Positions 50,983 to 64,000 of a stretch of 64,000 nt of DNA are shown piece after piece. The number at the start of each line of letters is the position of its first letter. The stretch's first letter is position 1. The position numbers and the translations under genes were made by a program. The notes beneath the pieces were generated by a model. It saw only the letters and a program-made list of their open reading frames with translations. It searched no databases and was not told the origin of the DNA. The DNA lies in the NCBI GenBank assembly GCA_036785705.1, contig JAWUZG010000084.1:7127001-7191000 (forward strand), in the 5' to 3' direction. Source of the DNA: Acanthornis magna (taxonomy: Eukaryota > Chordata > Aves > Passeriformes > Acanthizidae).

Positions 50983-53900
50983 GTAAGGAGATGTTCTTTA
51001 ATATTGCTTTTTAATTTGATTGTTTACTGAGGCACATCCACAGTGATGAACCAGACTGGAAGAATTCCTTCCTTTGATGGGAGATAACTATTTTAGAGTC
51101 GCAGTTTTGGATATTCCATCCCTATTATTTGGTTCATCAAAGAATGTCTTATTACTTCTGTGACTGAGGCAGAAATTGATTCAGAAAACATCTGGGTGTC
51201 TGTATGATCTGGCTGACTGAAGTTTTTTCCATTGTTTTCTACAGCCATTCTGTGCTGAGCTGTAATTCTTGGCATGCATAGTTTGGATGATGGGCCAGTC
51301 CCACTTTTACTCCAATACCCTGTGGAATGAGGAGGTTAAGAAAAAAGATTACTTGATACGTGAATTCTATACACTTAACACTAGTGACACTTCTTTTTTT
51401 TTTTTTTTCATCCTAGGAGTCTAGGATAAAGCAATTAAAGATGATCTTTTAATTGGCCCATTTTTAATTGATAATTTTTTAATTTGCCAAAGGTTTTCAC
51501 TTCAGATATGGGAAATCTCATACAACTTTCACAGGTTTTACTTGTTAATTCTGATAGGAATAAAGTTGAAATGAACATGTAAATCATTGATGTTACTAAA
51601 AATGATGGCATTTATACTGTTCATATGATCTAATATTCATACAGAGTATTATCTTTAAAGCAGGTTTCAAGCTTTTCTAGATAAAACTTTAACACAAGCC
51701 TCATGTGAAGAACAACAGTTGGGTTGCAATAGTTAATTGCAGTTCTGCTTCTGCCATCTTTCGTAAAGTTCTGAAATCAAGGGTTTATAACAGTGTCTCT
51801 TAGAATATGTATCTAAACACAGCTATCTGTGATTGAAATGGAATGTATTGTTCTGGGAGGATCACCCAGCTCACCAGACTTGTGGTATGGACAGATCTCC
51901 TGAGGCTCTTTGTTTGCTATTATGTTTTTATCTAATTTTGACAGTGCACTGTTTTCCAAGGAAGACTTGGGAGAAGGTAAAAAAATAAATTAAGTATCTT
52001 CCTTAACAACCAAGTATCACTGCAGCTGAGGTATAAGGGCAGACAAGGAAGGTCATTGCACCAAAATTACAAACAATCTGCTTTCCCAGTTCAGTCTGTA
52101 ACCTGGGAAAAAGCGTGTGATCATCCAGCCAAAGTGAGCCCAAGGCTGATGGGTGAGTGTAACTTCCCTGGCTCCAGCAGGGGCTGTTCCCAGGCACTGT
52201 GGCAGCTGGGCCCTGGCCACACACACCTGGAATTCGTGGTGTGTGTAGGAAGAAAAGCTCCTGCTCAGTTCCATACCGGGCCCTGCCTGGGGCTGTAACA
52301 CATCTGTGCTGCTTTTTGACTCCTGGGCTCGTGGAGGGGCTGGGCCTCAGGAGGAGCCCATCCACACTGGAGTCTGGGCACAGCAGAGCTGTCCTGCACA
52401 GGGCTGTCACCTCCCGATGGCAGCACATGGGGCTGGATTTAGCACAGTTCCACAGCACACACTCCAAGCACTGCATTTGGAAAGGGAACGCTTGTTCAAT
52501 GAAGGAGGAAGTGCTGGAGCCTTATCATCCCTGTTGGTTTTGAAGACAGATGAAGTGTGGATGGAGACAGAAGCTCTTGAAAAGTGTGAGACTCTCTTTT
52601 TCCAGCTTAGGAAGAGGAACCTGGGTGGTCCTTACTTGATAAATTCAGTGAAAGAGGGCAAAAAAATAACAATGGTGCACTTCACTGAATTAGTACAATG
52701 AATAGCTATCTTTACCTTACACCGTGAATGATGAAAGACCATGAGGTGTTAAATCTTGGATATTATTTATCACAAAAGCAAAAAGATTCCTCTGTTTTAA
52801 AATGTTTATCATCCTATTTCTGATAACTTGCATTAATTTTGTCTTCCACAAAGCCTTTTATGCTCACTCACTGTTGTAATACCTATTACTGAGACAAACT
52901 TGAGAACCACAGATATCTTAACTTCCAGCCAGTTCATTTGGTCGTGGTTTTGACAGATGTTTCTGACCATTTTATCTCTTGGGATCTCTGTTCAACTTTT
53001 ATTTGGTTTAAATGCTCCTTTTATTTGCATTGTGAAGGTCCTTGGGGCAGGCACTTGACACACACATGACCCCAACTCCAGCAACATAAAGCATCCAATG
53101 GCGGCTGCAGGAACACAGCTGTGTGCTGGCAGTGTGCAGGAGCACCAAGGGACCTGGGGCACAGCCCCGCTGCACTGCTGCTTCCCACTTGGGCAGCTGG
53201 TTTTGTTTGGTGAGGGTGGTTGTGCTGCAAATTACATCAAGAGCAAAATTCATGTCCTCATTTACGGTTATCTGGCACTTCCATGGACTGGAATGCAAGT
53301 TATGTACACAGGGGCAGCTTTGCTTTGGTTAGGCCTTCACTATGTCCCAGGGAGGAAGGGGAAACTATGCACCAGTGAATGCCTCTGCTGGCATTTGGTG
53401 TCACCAGCTATCGTTACAGGTCACCAGCTTCTGCTCAAGTGTCTTTTAATGTTCTGCTTCAGTGAAAATCATTTCCAAGAGAAACAAGAGAAAATGCCTG
53501 GCTCAGACACACTAACTCTTGTATGGCTTTTTGCTCTGGAGTGTTGGTTAAAAGATCACCACTGCAGGTCAAACCACTAACTGCTTTGAACCTTGCTTTC
53601 TGTCTTCTTTAGGTTTATCATCTATATGCTCTAATGCGGGAAAACTTAGCTGTGATCTAATTTATGTTGCCCCATGTGACCAAAGAGAGAAGACAATAAT
53701 AGTCTCCTCTAACTGTAAGAAGTTCCATCTGCTTATTTCAAGACTAGATTGCCTGCTCTGCATCATGTCCAGGAGAAAATGGCCTTAATACAGGCACTAG
53801 TGTGAACAGCTGGGCTTAGGAGCTGCTCATGATCTCCAGCTCAGCACAGACTGTGACCTGACAGCCACTGCTGGGACCCTTTCAGGAGCTCTGTCCTGGT

Positions 53901-54402
53901 GTCATAGTGTGGCAGTATTGCTGTCCTTGCTGCTCTGGGTTTTTCCTGCCCTCTCAGTTGAAATGGAGGAGATGCCCACTGCAGAAGAAAGTTTTTCCTT
54001 GATACAAATTTAAAGATGTATCACTGAGACATGATGCTGACTAGGCCTGTGATCATGGGACTTGTCTTCCTCTTTGTCTCCTTCAGCTCACCCTGTTCGG
54101 GCAGAATCCCAACATATAGATCTCTTTAGTCGTGCTGAGTCTTCTTGCTCTTTTCCAGATTTATGAATTCTTCCTTGCCTTTGGCATTCACAAACAGGCT
54201 TCATTTTGTAACCGGAAAATGCATCATTTTTAGAGTATGATCCCATCCTATGCATTTGACAAAAGTGAAGAAATACAGGGCAGAGAAGTTAATTTAGATC
54301 CACCATGTGTTTAAGCACGTGTGGGTCAAAGGATGCTTCAAAAGTGTATGTGATGCTGACATGTTCCGTCTCTTTCTCACTTATGTTTTACTAATGGACC
54401 AG
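50983..54402 (+). other. DENND2B intron between exons 10 and 11
   Basis: The intron has a gtaagg donor and a T15 run at 51394-51408. A relatively GC-rich pocket at about 52130-52480 leaves long overlapping frames open on both strands (157 codons minus, 131 plus). A further one lies at 53098-53580 (160 codons plus). None shows a known family, and they look like composition effects. Confidence 0.75.
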
Positions 54403-54543
54403 ATCCTGGATGAGGTTGAAAGGAGAAGGGGAATATCTGCTGCCCTGGTTTATCCATTTATGAGAAGTCTGATGGAATCTCCTTTTCCTGCACCTGGAAA
54501 GACAATCAAAGTCAAAACCTTCCTGCCTGGAGCTGGAAACGAG
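54403..54543 (+). CDS. DENND2B: DENND2B coding exon 11 in window, cDENN
   Basis: Forty-seven whole codons lie between acceptor atggaccag and donor gtaaaa. The peptide starts ILDEVERRRGISAALVYPFM, continues RSLMESPFPAPGKTIKVKTF and ends LPGAGNE. The P-F-M-R-S-L-M-E-S-P-F-P-A-P-G segment is diagnostic of DENND2-type cDENN. It is followed by the strand carrying the lipid- or Rab-facing K-x-I-K-V-K-T-F run. The first residue is Ile where human ST5 has Val, a conservative change. Both splice phases are 0, so the exon could be skipped in frame, but that would remove cDENN core. Confidence 0.96.
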
Positions 54544-55058
54544 GTAAAAAGCAACTGCAAACATTGAAAGTCAAAGCCTTTCCCTTTACCACTTCAGTAT
54601 CAAAACAGCAAAAGAAAAACAGGAGAAGACAAACAGATCCTGCAGGGATGTGGGGTGGCACACCCTCAAAATGTGCAGTGCAGGAGCTGCACCACTGCAG
54701 ATATGCTAATGATAGCTCCCATTGATGATTATAAGCCAATTTGTGGTTATGTAATTTATTATTTTATGTTTATTAATAAGTTGTGTGCAAGAAAAACACA
54801 CAATACAAATGTCCCAGTGTGCCTGGCCTAGTGCAGTTCAGAGACTGCAGCGATGCTGGCCTTTATCACAGTGATAACAGGCAAGTGTGAGTTTCCCATG
54901 GTGTCTGCACCTGAGCAGTTCAGCAGCTGCTTGTTATTTCAAACCTCATTACTGTTGGTCCTGACCTTGGTAGGAGTGACCAGCAACATTTAAATGGCAC
55001 TCTTTGGCAATAAATACCTTTTAACTGGCCCTCAAAGAAAAGCATGTCATATAAAATT

Positions 55059-55084
55059 TGTGTGTGTGTGTGTGTGTGTGTGTG
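55059..55084. repeat. (TG)13 microsatellite
   Basis: Thirteen uninterrupted TG units are followed directly by cgcatgcatat, which extends the alternating purine-pyrimidine pattern. It is a likely length-polymorphic marker. Confidence 0.95.
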
Positions 55085-56907
55085 CGCATGCATATAATAT
55101 ATGTAATTTCTTTTTATTCCTGACTCAAGTAGCTAGAAGCCTAGCATTAGACAACATATGCCTTACTGGAAAATGGCAGTATTGATTAAAAGGCTTTTGC
55201 AACTTGGGGCTGGCCAGCCATTCACCATGTCAAATTCTGTTCTCTGCATGCCCCTATTTAAGAATACAGTGGCTCCACTCAGATGGGCCAGCATCTACAG
55301 GGAATACATTACTGAAGGTAGAAATAGAATTTGTCCCAGTTAGTGAAAGCAGGAAAAAAATCCCTCCTCTTTAGGGTTACTTTGCACTCCTTAGGGACAG
55401 TTTTACAGTGCCTTTGTTATTTTTGCATTGAATCATATTTTCTCTGAGTGTAACACCACTGACTTCAATGGAGTGGGCCTGTAATGTATGGCATAAGCTG
55501 GTATGAAATGTAAAGGGTTCCTTGCATAAGTGACTTGCAAGGTGTTTTAAAGTCACCACCATTTTCTTCTGGAGAATCAGCATCTAAAAAGGTGATTGGC
55601 ATACCAGGGAAAAGACCTGACAATGCTTTTTCTGTGTGAATGTATCTGGAAACCATGGAACTGCAACTTCTCTATCCTCTGCTCAAGCTCCTGAACTCTC
55701 CCACAGAAAAACATTGAGATAATTCCAACAAACAAACAACTCTCTTCTGGCTGAGCTTTGCTCTCTGTTGTGCTAGTACAAACTCGTTATTTAAATGGAA
55801 TGCACTGGCTTAATTAGGAACAGAATCTTGTCCTTCCATTGTGGCTCCTCTTGCCTAAACAAAGATGATGATTAATTGGGAAGCAGACAGTATATTTCTT
55901 TGTGATGAGCAGACTGAGGCAGCAGGCTTTGCCAGGCAGCAGAAAACATCCCTGGTATTTGTAAAAGCTGCCGTAACTTGCATTGCATCCTACCCTGCAG
56001 CAAGATTTTCGTGTTGGAAGGTTTGCAGTAGATTCAGCTTCTCATGATTTGGCACATACACTTGATTTGAGCTTGCAACCCAAGTGCTAAGGAGTGGAAG
56101 TGGGCATCTTTGCTGATTGTGAGGAAGAGTTAGACAGGCAGCATTTCTGGGAAGGTATTCCTGGTGCACTCTCACTCCACAATTTGTTTCTTACTGCTCC
56201 TTGGGGCAACAGCTGAGTGATGGGTGTCAATTCATCATAATGTTCCTGTATTTCAGGCTTAAAAAATCAAATCTATGCACAGATACTGTTGTGGCTTTCT
56301 TTTTACAGTTGTGTATTGCAGATCACAAACAATATCACAACTAAACTGATAGGAACTTACTTTATTTACCTGTGATCTTGAGCATATCCTTTAAAGTGTG
56401 TTTGTGAGGAATTTTGTAAGGGCTACTCCAGTTCAAACCTGATCCAGTCTGCTGGTGAAATGTGGTGTCGTGTGCATAAAAACAAGAGTGGTCTGAAGCA
56501 ATAAAGTGACAGTGATTTTTGGACATATGGAAAGAAGAAGATGTATATACGGGCCTGTTAATATATATTCAGAGATTTCAACACAGCTTCAAGTTGGCCA
56601 ACTTTTTCTCTTTCCCTTCTGTTTCCTCAAATTCCTCAATGGTCCATCATTTGCTGTCTTGTGCTTCATATTTTTCTCCTGTTACTCTCTTCTTCATGTT
56701 ATTTTTCCCTCTTCTTTTTTCTGTCCTCTGCCTTCAAGTTCCACATCTGAGCATGTCAATTGCAGAGTAAAAGGAAGATATAATAAAGGAATCAAGGAAA
56801 AGGCATTTGAGGAAAGGAAGGAGAGGGCCTGAGGTCATGGATGAAGTATGAAAATTAGACTATAAAGGGATGTCACAACCCACCATCTAACTGACTCCCC
56901 AGTTAAG

Positions 56908-56936
56908 TATATATATATATGCATATACGTACGTAT
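56908..56936. repeat. AT-alternating simple repeat with embedded palindromes
   Basis: A tatatatatatat tract leads into gcatatacgtacgtat, an alternating purine-pyrimidine run. It is a simple repeat with no further role visible. Confidence 0.85.
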
Positions 56937-57465
56937 CTTTATATGAAAAGAGAAAGGTTTTAAACATTATCTAGTGAATTTCACATCACAGGAGAGTAGA
57001 AATGAAGTAAATTTGGTTTAAAATCTTCCTGGCCTTTTATTTGAGTCCCAGGCTCCTATTTAGATGTTAATATGAATTGTTAGCCAAGCTTAGAACCAAA
57101 TTTACCTTGTCTTTATGGCTGTTTTAACCCTGTAAGCTTCCAGCTCCAATGTTTGATTGTTACTTGCTTTGTACTCTTGACTCAGCCAAGCTTTACATCT
57201 CTGACAGAATGTTTGTAAGGGAGAATTACACTTCCCTTGGAAATCACAGCAGACATAGCTGTATTCTGGGAAGAATTGTGCAATACACTGTATTTCTGGA
57301 GTGCTGTGCCTGCAGCCTCAGTTTGCACATGGGGCTGGGGTTCATTCCACGTGCCCTCAGCAGGCAAGCACGGGGCAGTGCTGGAGGGCCGGGCTGGGCT
57401 TCCAGGCACCCAGCACTGCCAGCCTTGCCCAGCGATGCTGACTGCTGTTTGCTGGCTGTGTCCAG

Positions 57466-57614
57466 GTCATCGAGCTGCGGAGGCCCATGGACTCCCGCCT
57501 GGAACACGTGGACTTTGAATGCCTTTTCAAGTGCCTCAGCGTGCGGCAGATCATCCGCATCTTCGCCTCTCTCCTGCTGGAACGCCGCGTCATTTTCGTA
57601 GCAGACAAGCTCAG
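57466..57614 (+). CDS. DENND2B: DENND2B coding exon 12 in window, cDENN (last exon seen)
   Basis: Forty-nine codons plus two bases of a Ser codon lie between acceptor gctgtgtccag and consensus donor gtaagt. The peptide comprises VIELRRPMDSRLEHVDFECL, FKCLSVRQIIRIFASLLLER and RVIFVADKL. The R-I-F-A-S-L-L-L-E-R-R-V-I-F element is the hallmark helix-strand of every DENN cDENN domain. The family protein should continue with a segment starting T-L-S-S-C-S-H-A and then dDENN, about 190-200 residues in human. I could not find these before 64000, so the gene runs off the right edge. Confidence 0.96.
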
Positions 57615-60600
57615 GTAAGTGGTGGGGTTACCTGAGCCACACATCCAGGACAGTGCTATCTCGGGATACAAAAGGCCTTATGAAATGTACAGAATGGTTT
57701 TCAGATGTGTGGATCCTCTCACATTTAGGATTTAAATGTCTTTTTACTTCCATGGATGTTCTGTCTTACTTTCCCATCTGAAAAATGGTGATACCAAGTC
57801 TCACCGGCTTCACAGTGGGCAGATGTTTGCACAGCATTTTGAAGCATTGTAGTCCCAGCAATGTTTCTTTTTAGGTTTTGGACACAGAGTGCTCATAAAG
57901 AGTAGCAGAAATTGTTACTGAGGTGCTTGACCTTGTGCTTTTGCAGTGCAGCCAGGCAGGAAAGTGGGGTGCCGAGAGCTCCCCTGGTTTGCTCCATGCA
58001 GTACAGAGAGTTTATGTTGGGGCTATGTTTCAATTCCTGCCCTACGAAACCCATCCAGTGGGAGTGTTAAACTGCTATCACAGTCCTTCTCAATTATTTA
58101 GGATATTTTTCCTGGTGCTCATGTGACCTGAAAACATTTCCTTTTGGAAGCTCCATCTCGGGCCCCTTGCTACAACCTTTCAACACACCTTTTGCTTCTC
58201 TGCCCTTTGATTGCAATCTCCCCCCTTGGTTCCTCTGAAATATGAACTCACACCAAAGTATAAGGAGTGAGTGACAGGCCACACCTCCACATGGCCTTTC
58301 CCAAGGAAATGGGAGCTCTGTGTAAGCTGCACCCCTGCCCCACAACAAAGAAAATTCCTATTTTTATACGCTTGTGTAATCCATACAGAAAAGTGTGGGC
58401 AATGTGAAGAAGATGTTCTTTTCTGTGGCATGATAAATAATAAAAAATGGCAAATAAAAATAAAGCCTGTAATTTATTAGACTCAGGAACATCCAGCATC
58501 TTTTAAAAGGACACCAGAGACTGTATGGGAGGTTAAAAACACAGATGTATCTACCCAAACAAACTCTGTTAAACACTTTATCAGTCCTGACCTCCTCTGA
58601 ATGACTGCCAGAAAAAATAGCTGCACTTAGTGGCCGCCAGCATATATAATAGCAAAAATGCTTTGCATAGTAAAAGCTTTACAACCTTTAGGGGAGAATT
58701 TCTTAAAGCTGCAGACTCTTCTCAGGTTATAAAGTTACTTCCTTAGCAGTCTTTTTTGTGTCTAGAACAACAGAAACATTTTCTTTTATCTCTTCTCTTG
58801 TCAGTAACTCTTGGTTTGAATGGCCATTTGGGATGACTTAATTTCACACAAACCCACGATGAGAATTGTGTAACAAGTCCAGGGTTTCTGCAGTACTTTA
58901 GCAGATATATGAATCATACCATGAGTATTGGGGCAGGTAGCTTTAGAAAATACTGTTGGTGCATTCCTTCTGACTTTTCCTCCAGCATGTTTACTTACCT
59001 CATTAGTCTGTTTCTGTTTTACAATTCTTTCAGCACCCACAAGTCTGACTGTAATTCAGATTGACACAGATCTACATTCCTTCCAACGGCACAGTGATCT
59101 GAGTGGCAACTCCCAGAAATGGTACAGCAGAAGTGAGGGCTCTGCTGTGCTGCTGCCTGCTGCTGCTCTGATTTGGAGTTCCCAGTTGCTCCTCTGTAGT
59201 GTTCTGTGAACCATGGGCACAGTCCTGCAGGGATAGCTTGCTGTGGGAGAGATCCTCAGCAATGAGACATGAGACAGCAGCCATTCGCTGGAGCATTTCC
59301 CTGGGACAGCTGGCCTAGCCAATGTCATATAATGCTCTGGGCACTGCACAGAAGATCAACAGTTAAACCTACTTTGACAGGCTTCAGGTAGCTTGGCATG
59401 GAAAAGAGTCATGTTGCTGACACTGAGGTCCTGTGGTAACACAGGACCTCAGCAGACAGTCATGGTTTTACACACATTGCAACCCTGGCTGGAAGTTCAG
59501 GCTTGCCTGTGTAATTACCTTTCTCTTGATAGCTGCCTAGTCCTACAGGCCTTGGAGCAGGGAATAAGAGAGCCCTGATTACAGGCAGTGTGCTACTCAG
59601 CCTTTTGGCACACAGAAATAGGGTACCAGGACCAACAGGAAGAGAAATTATAAAGATACCTTTTGGTAAACACATATCCCAACATCGTGCTCTCCTGCAG
59701 AAACTGTTCTCCAGTGAACTGTTGTTTCTGTGTGAGAGGGGGCCGTGGGACAGGGGCCATTAGCACATGAGAAAAGAGAGGATTCAGATGGATCTAAGAG
59801 GCTTGGGAGATTTTGTGGTTGCTCCTGTAAGAAGGGACAGAACCTTTCTTACAAAAAAGGCTTATGTTCATATGCTTTACTACATCCACATGTATCCCTT
59901 GTTGTATGTATATACTTGGTTTCATTTGACAAGAGGATGATAAAATCTGATGTGGTAGATAAGGTTCTGATTCAGACTTGTGAATCCTGAGTTATCCTTC
60001 TGAACCCTCTGACTTGCTGAGTGTTACATGCTGGAAACATAGCACCTCTTTCTTATCCTTTGTCTGGTCTGTCTGGGATCCCAGACTCTCAGGGATGAAG
60101 ACTCTGCTTCATGCAGTGTGGTCCCTCTCAGCATGGGGATCTAGGAGGTACTGTAAAACAGAAACTAATAACAAGTCCTGGAGAAAGTGACAGTGGATTT
60201 AAATTCAATACTTACGGAGATTTTCATGGTTTAAATGGGGATGAAGTCTAAAATGAAGCACTCTGGCTTTGAGCTAATAACTGTCTGTCTTGGAACCTTT
60301 GCCTTGTCTGACATGAGCTTTGTTTATGGGCATCCTGGCTGAAAATGGAGTTTACCAGTAATGTGGAAAAAAAGAATAAAAAAGAAGTGAAATATCTTAC
60401 AGGTCCACTCTCTGCCTAAAGAATGAGAGCAGGAAATTAAAATGATTTTACAAGGGTTTCATTTCTGTATGTACCCAAAAACTAGCTTAGAAATAAATAA
60501 TGTTGAGGTTTAGGCCTCAAACAATAAGATGCAATGGGCTTTTGTGGCTGCCTGTTTAACGGGTCTCCCAGCAATAAATGATTTCACACATTATACAAGT

Positions 60601-63600
60601 TTGGGAAAGTCATGCCTAGTGGAGAGAGATTAATTCAATAAGTTTTTATTTATGGTTCTTATAGTGCCTAGAATGTGCCAAAATTTAAAGTCCTTGATCT
60701 TTGCAGGAAGAGGTTGTCATTTTTCAACACAGAAAGTGATGCTCCCAAGCAGTGAGGAAACAACAGTGAAGTTCTGAATGGCAGGACTCTGAGATTGCCC
60801 TGGTTAGATATGTGCGGTTAGGCTTGGGTATTTGTTCCCCCAGTAAGTTGATTATCTATTTTTTCTACTTGAAATTGGGTGAATAAATCCCTGCAGGTGT
60901 TTGCTCACCTTCAAAAATGAACATGAATCTGCCAGCAACCTTTCAATATTTTGCTTTCTGTGAACAGTCAGGAAGACAGCAAAGAAATTAAAAATAACAA
61001 TAGAGAAACTTGGAATAATAATAATAATACCACAACTCTTAAAGAGATAACTTAAGGCTCCAATTCCTTAAAAATCTGCTGAAAGCACAACTGAGCTGGT
61101 ATGTCCCATTCCAGCTCTAATCTCTGTCCCACTGGGAGCCCCGTTTATGTTCCCAACATTCTGCCTGTTCACCCCAACTCTGGAACAGTCCCGTGCCTGC
61201 CAGCTGTAGAGGGAAAGCTGCTCCAGTGCCATCCTCTGGGGTTTGAAAGGCAACAGATGCAAAACCAGTGGGTCCTGGGGCTCAGGAACATTGACGTTGC
61301 TGCAGGCACAAAGGTAGCAACAGAAAATAAATAGAAAACAAACACTGGAAGAAAAACATTTTTCTGCTTGTTTTAGTTTTATGCTGGGGAAACAAATTTG
61401 TGGATGTGTTTGCTGAGGCAGTGATGTATCCATGTGTGTGAGAGCAGTCTCTTTGCCTTTTGCCCTGAATGTTTGGAGAGGGGTAAAGGAAGGCCCTGAA
61501 CATAGCAATGTCCTTTTGTTATAACCCCATTTTTTATAAATAAAAAACACTCTTGCTGTAATCCACTATATTGTGAAGGACTCTGAGGATGTTTTGCTTA
61601 CGTTTCACATATGGGTCCAGTCCAAGGTTGGCCACAGTCAGTGGGAGTGTTTGGATGAGCCTTGTTTTTGCTACGGATCCAAATCTTACAATATTCCTCT
61701 CAGTGGCCTTTCAAAGACTTTTGGGGCTGTGAAAGGCTTCTATAGAGCCCCCGCTCCTGTAAAAGACAAAACAACTTTTTATTGTTGTGGATTTTGGTTT
61801 TATATTAGATATTTCAACTGCTTCTCAGTGAAGCAGGAGCATGGGTCTCAGGGAATAAAAAACCTCTATTCACAGCAGTGTGTTGCTCCTAAACCACATG
61901 GATGAACTTGGGAAGGTAAAGGTGGGCCAGACTTTTCTCTGAGTGGCAGTGCCAGCTCAGGAAGTCCTCACTCCTGCTCCTTTGTTTGCTCCTGCCATTT
62001 GTCATGCTGTCCCTCACTCAGGGCTGTGCCTGCCCAGCTGTAGCAGGAGTTGCTCCTTTGGCAAAGTTTCCCCTAAGCAGACAGCCCTGTCTGTGCTCTG
62101 TCACCTGGGATGCTGCAGCCCCTGAAATCCTCCTCTGCAGTGCTCAGCCCATGAAGTCAAGATGTGCTATTGCAGACAGAAGCTGGGCACCTACGAGGTT
62201 AAGGATAAAAACCCTCCCTACCTCTCCCCACAGTGTTTTGAACTGCCAGGAGGAATCTGTCTTCCAGCACAACTGTAGAAAGTGCAGACGGATCCCAGAC
62301 CTGACCAAAGGTTACGGGCTGGAGACAGAAACACTGACTAATACAAGACAGAGCATAAATATGTAAATACTGGGGAAGTCATCCCGCAGGCATGTCTCTG
62401 TTAGCTATGGAGCAAAAGGGGAGCAGAGTGTACTTGTATTCAAGGGCAAAGGCTTTCAGAACAAACAGCAGCATTTCCCTATTCTCACGGACAGACACAG
62501 CTTAGGGCTGTCCGTGCTATGCCCAGGATGTTCAGGGAGCGGTGATGCTTCTCACGTTTGAGTTGTTTTGGGGCCACGATAGAAAATGGCAGCAAGAGTT
62601 GAGAGGTAGCCTGGGCCCCATTTCTTGGTGCCTCCCTAAAAACATCCTTTGATCTGGCAGCCAAAATGATAGCGTGATCTTGTAGCTCAAGTTAAAATAT
62701 GCAAATTTAAATAAGAGATAAGTGGCAATGTTTTATTAGTAAATCATTGCTCTTCAGTCCAGTAGCAAGGTCAAGTGGAAAAGCAAGAGTAGCTAAACTC
62801 TGGGGCAGATTACTGAAGTGCAAGCTCATTCCTTATTTCCTTATTGTTCCTTTTTTATTAACAAAAATAGGATTTAATTCTTACAAATGAAGCATGGCAA
62901 TGACAGGTCTGAACAGCTTCACCTGCTGCCTGAGAATGCTCCTTTCCAGTAGCTGTCATCTTGTAGCACTTGTAAAGTCTGCCAAACTGCAGTTTAAAAG
63001 GTGTAAAAACACATGTATTAGCACAGAGAGAAGTGTGCTTGGTAAACAGACATGAGCTTTGGCCAGCAATAAAAATTTCCTTTACTTTCCCCTGTCACAA
63101 AAAACTACACCAAAAAAAAAAAGAAAAGGTGAGAGAAATCTGACAATTAATACGTGCCAGAAACCAGCTTGTGAGGGAGAATTTACTGTTGCCAGTCTCT
63201 GACTGCTCTGTACCATTTCTGAGTACAGGTTACAGGGTCTTCTTAGTTTTTTAATTATCAACTGTGAATTGAAGGAGGAGATGTTTGGAGATGCAAACTA
63301 CTGCACCTGTGGAATGTCTAATGGCTCACAGATCTTCTGTCTAAACCCAGGAGAAGTATGGATGGCAGACATTTCTTCTGGTGTATTTTTATCCAAAGAA
63401 CTTGAAGTGCTTTCTTAATACTGCCAGGATTATTGTGCTTGTCTGGTCTGATATGCTGAAGATAAGCTGAAGAATTTCTTTCACAAATTTCTGCAGTGGA
63501 AGGAATGAGCCCTTGTATAATTATTTGATGTGCAATCATGCCTAGTAGACAGACTTTATTCTACAACAAAAACACCCATTTTTCACCTAAGTAACCAGAG

Positions 63601-64000
63601 AGTTTCTGTTTCCTCCAGTGACAGCCAGATCAGCCCCTGTTGAGGGGGCTTGCAGAGCTGTCTCCTAAGGTTCTTGAGAGACGTTTTGCACTTTACTCCC
63701 TCTTCTCAAGACGTACTTACATTTTGTACCACTTGGATTACTTTCTCCAGCACTTAGATTGTGTGATGGCTGATGCCAAAAGAGCAGCTGTACATGGGCA
63801 GTAGGAAAATGTGTGTCAGGCAAAAGAGACAGCTCAAGAAACAAAATGAACATTCTAAATCTCTGACTGGTTTAATATTCCATAGTCCCAGAGAAAACAA
63901 GATTGTGAAATCTTTAATGTGCAGTAAACTCCAATGGCATTTTTAATATGCCATATCCCAAGACGGGTAGAGCTTGTATAATTTTCCTTTTCTTCCTTCC
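57615..64000 (+). other. start of a DENND2B intron running off the window
   Basis: After the consensus donor gtaagt at 57615 I searched for the expected next segment (beginning T-L-S-S-C-S-H-A) and did not find it. The stretch is AT-rich and contains a short (AAT)n run near 61013-61029. Open frames are short and unrecognised. Confidence 0.75.

Larger units (their letters stand above)
54544..57465 (+). other. DENND2B intron between exons 11 and 12
   Basis: The intron has a gtaaaa donor and a gctgtgtccag acceptor. It carries a (TG)13 microsatellite (55059-55084) and an AT-alternating run (56908-56936). No gene is recognised. Confidence 0.8.

Noticed and set aside
53098..53580. 160-codon plus-strand frame
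   Set aside because: No recognisable domain. Overlapping frames are open on the other strand, consistent with local GC content.
59034..59070. Possible next DENND2B exon after caattctttcag
   Set aside because: The translated sequence in the required phase does not match the conserved cDENN continuation.
61068..61550. 160-codon minus-strand frame
   Set aside because: Low-complexity, lacks known motifs, and no codon-use or conservation evidence is available.
62244..62366. Possible next DENND2B exon after ctctccccacag
   Set aside because: The acceptor is plausible, but the downstream peptide does not resemble the expected T-L-S-S-C-S-H-A segment, and no GT donor keeps an open frame.

Overview
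The window is vertebrate, and almost certainly bird, nuclear DNA. It is mostly AT-rich non-coding sequence with short exons bounded by GT-AG splice sites. The decayed LINEs are of the CR1 type that dominates bird genomes. A solitary LTR-like element resembles one I remember from non-galliform (Neoaves, passerine-like) birds. The species cannot be fixed from the sequence alone.

One protein-coding gene is supported: DENND2B (also called ST5), read left to right and cut by both window edges. Twelve coding exons lie between 18216 and 57614. Their reading phases join without a break over 2592 coding bases (863 complete codons, plus split codons at both ends). The order follows what I recall of the family protein: a long, disordered, proline-rich and basic N-terminal region (exons at 18216, 23160, 33444, 36235 and 38659), a short acidic linker exon (39696), then the uDENN part (42018, 42819, 44520) and the cDENN part (50905, 54403, 57466) of the DENN module. 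The initiator exon(s) must lie left of position 1. The rest of cDENN and all of dDENN must lie right of 64000.

Region by region: 1-18215 is upstream intron holding a solo LTR-like element (about 6330-7822). Inside that element a 48-bp unit has expanded to ten copies, so it reads as a 16-residue repeat. 19431-33443 is two introns with two CR1 remnants in opposite orientation. 33593-44519 is the exon-dense centre, with an (AAT)n microsatellite inside an inverted repeat and a younger-looking CR1 3' end at 43550. 44590-57465 holds three larger introns with simple repeats. 57615-64000 is intron in which I see no gene.

I found no tRNA, rRNA, CRISPR array or bacterial-type operon, and nothing that amounts to a new biological system. 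The best leads are candidate regulatory or structural features. These are tandem poly(A) signals just behind the largest exon's donor, promoter-like and splice-donor-like motifs in the sense-oriented LTR, the in-frame minisatellite, and one splice acceptor with an unusually long AG-free stretch.
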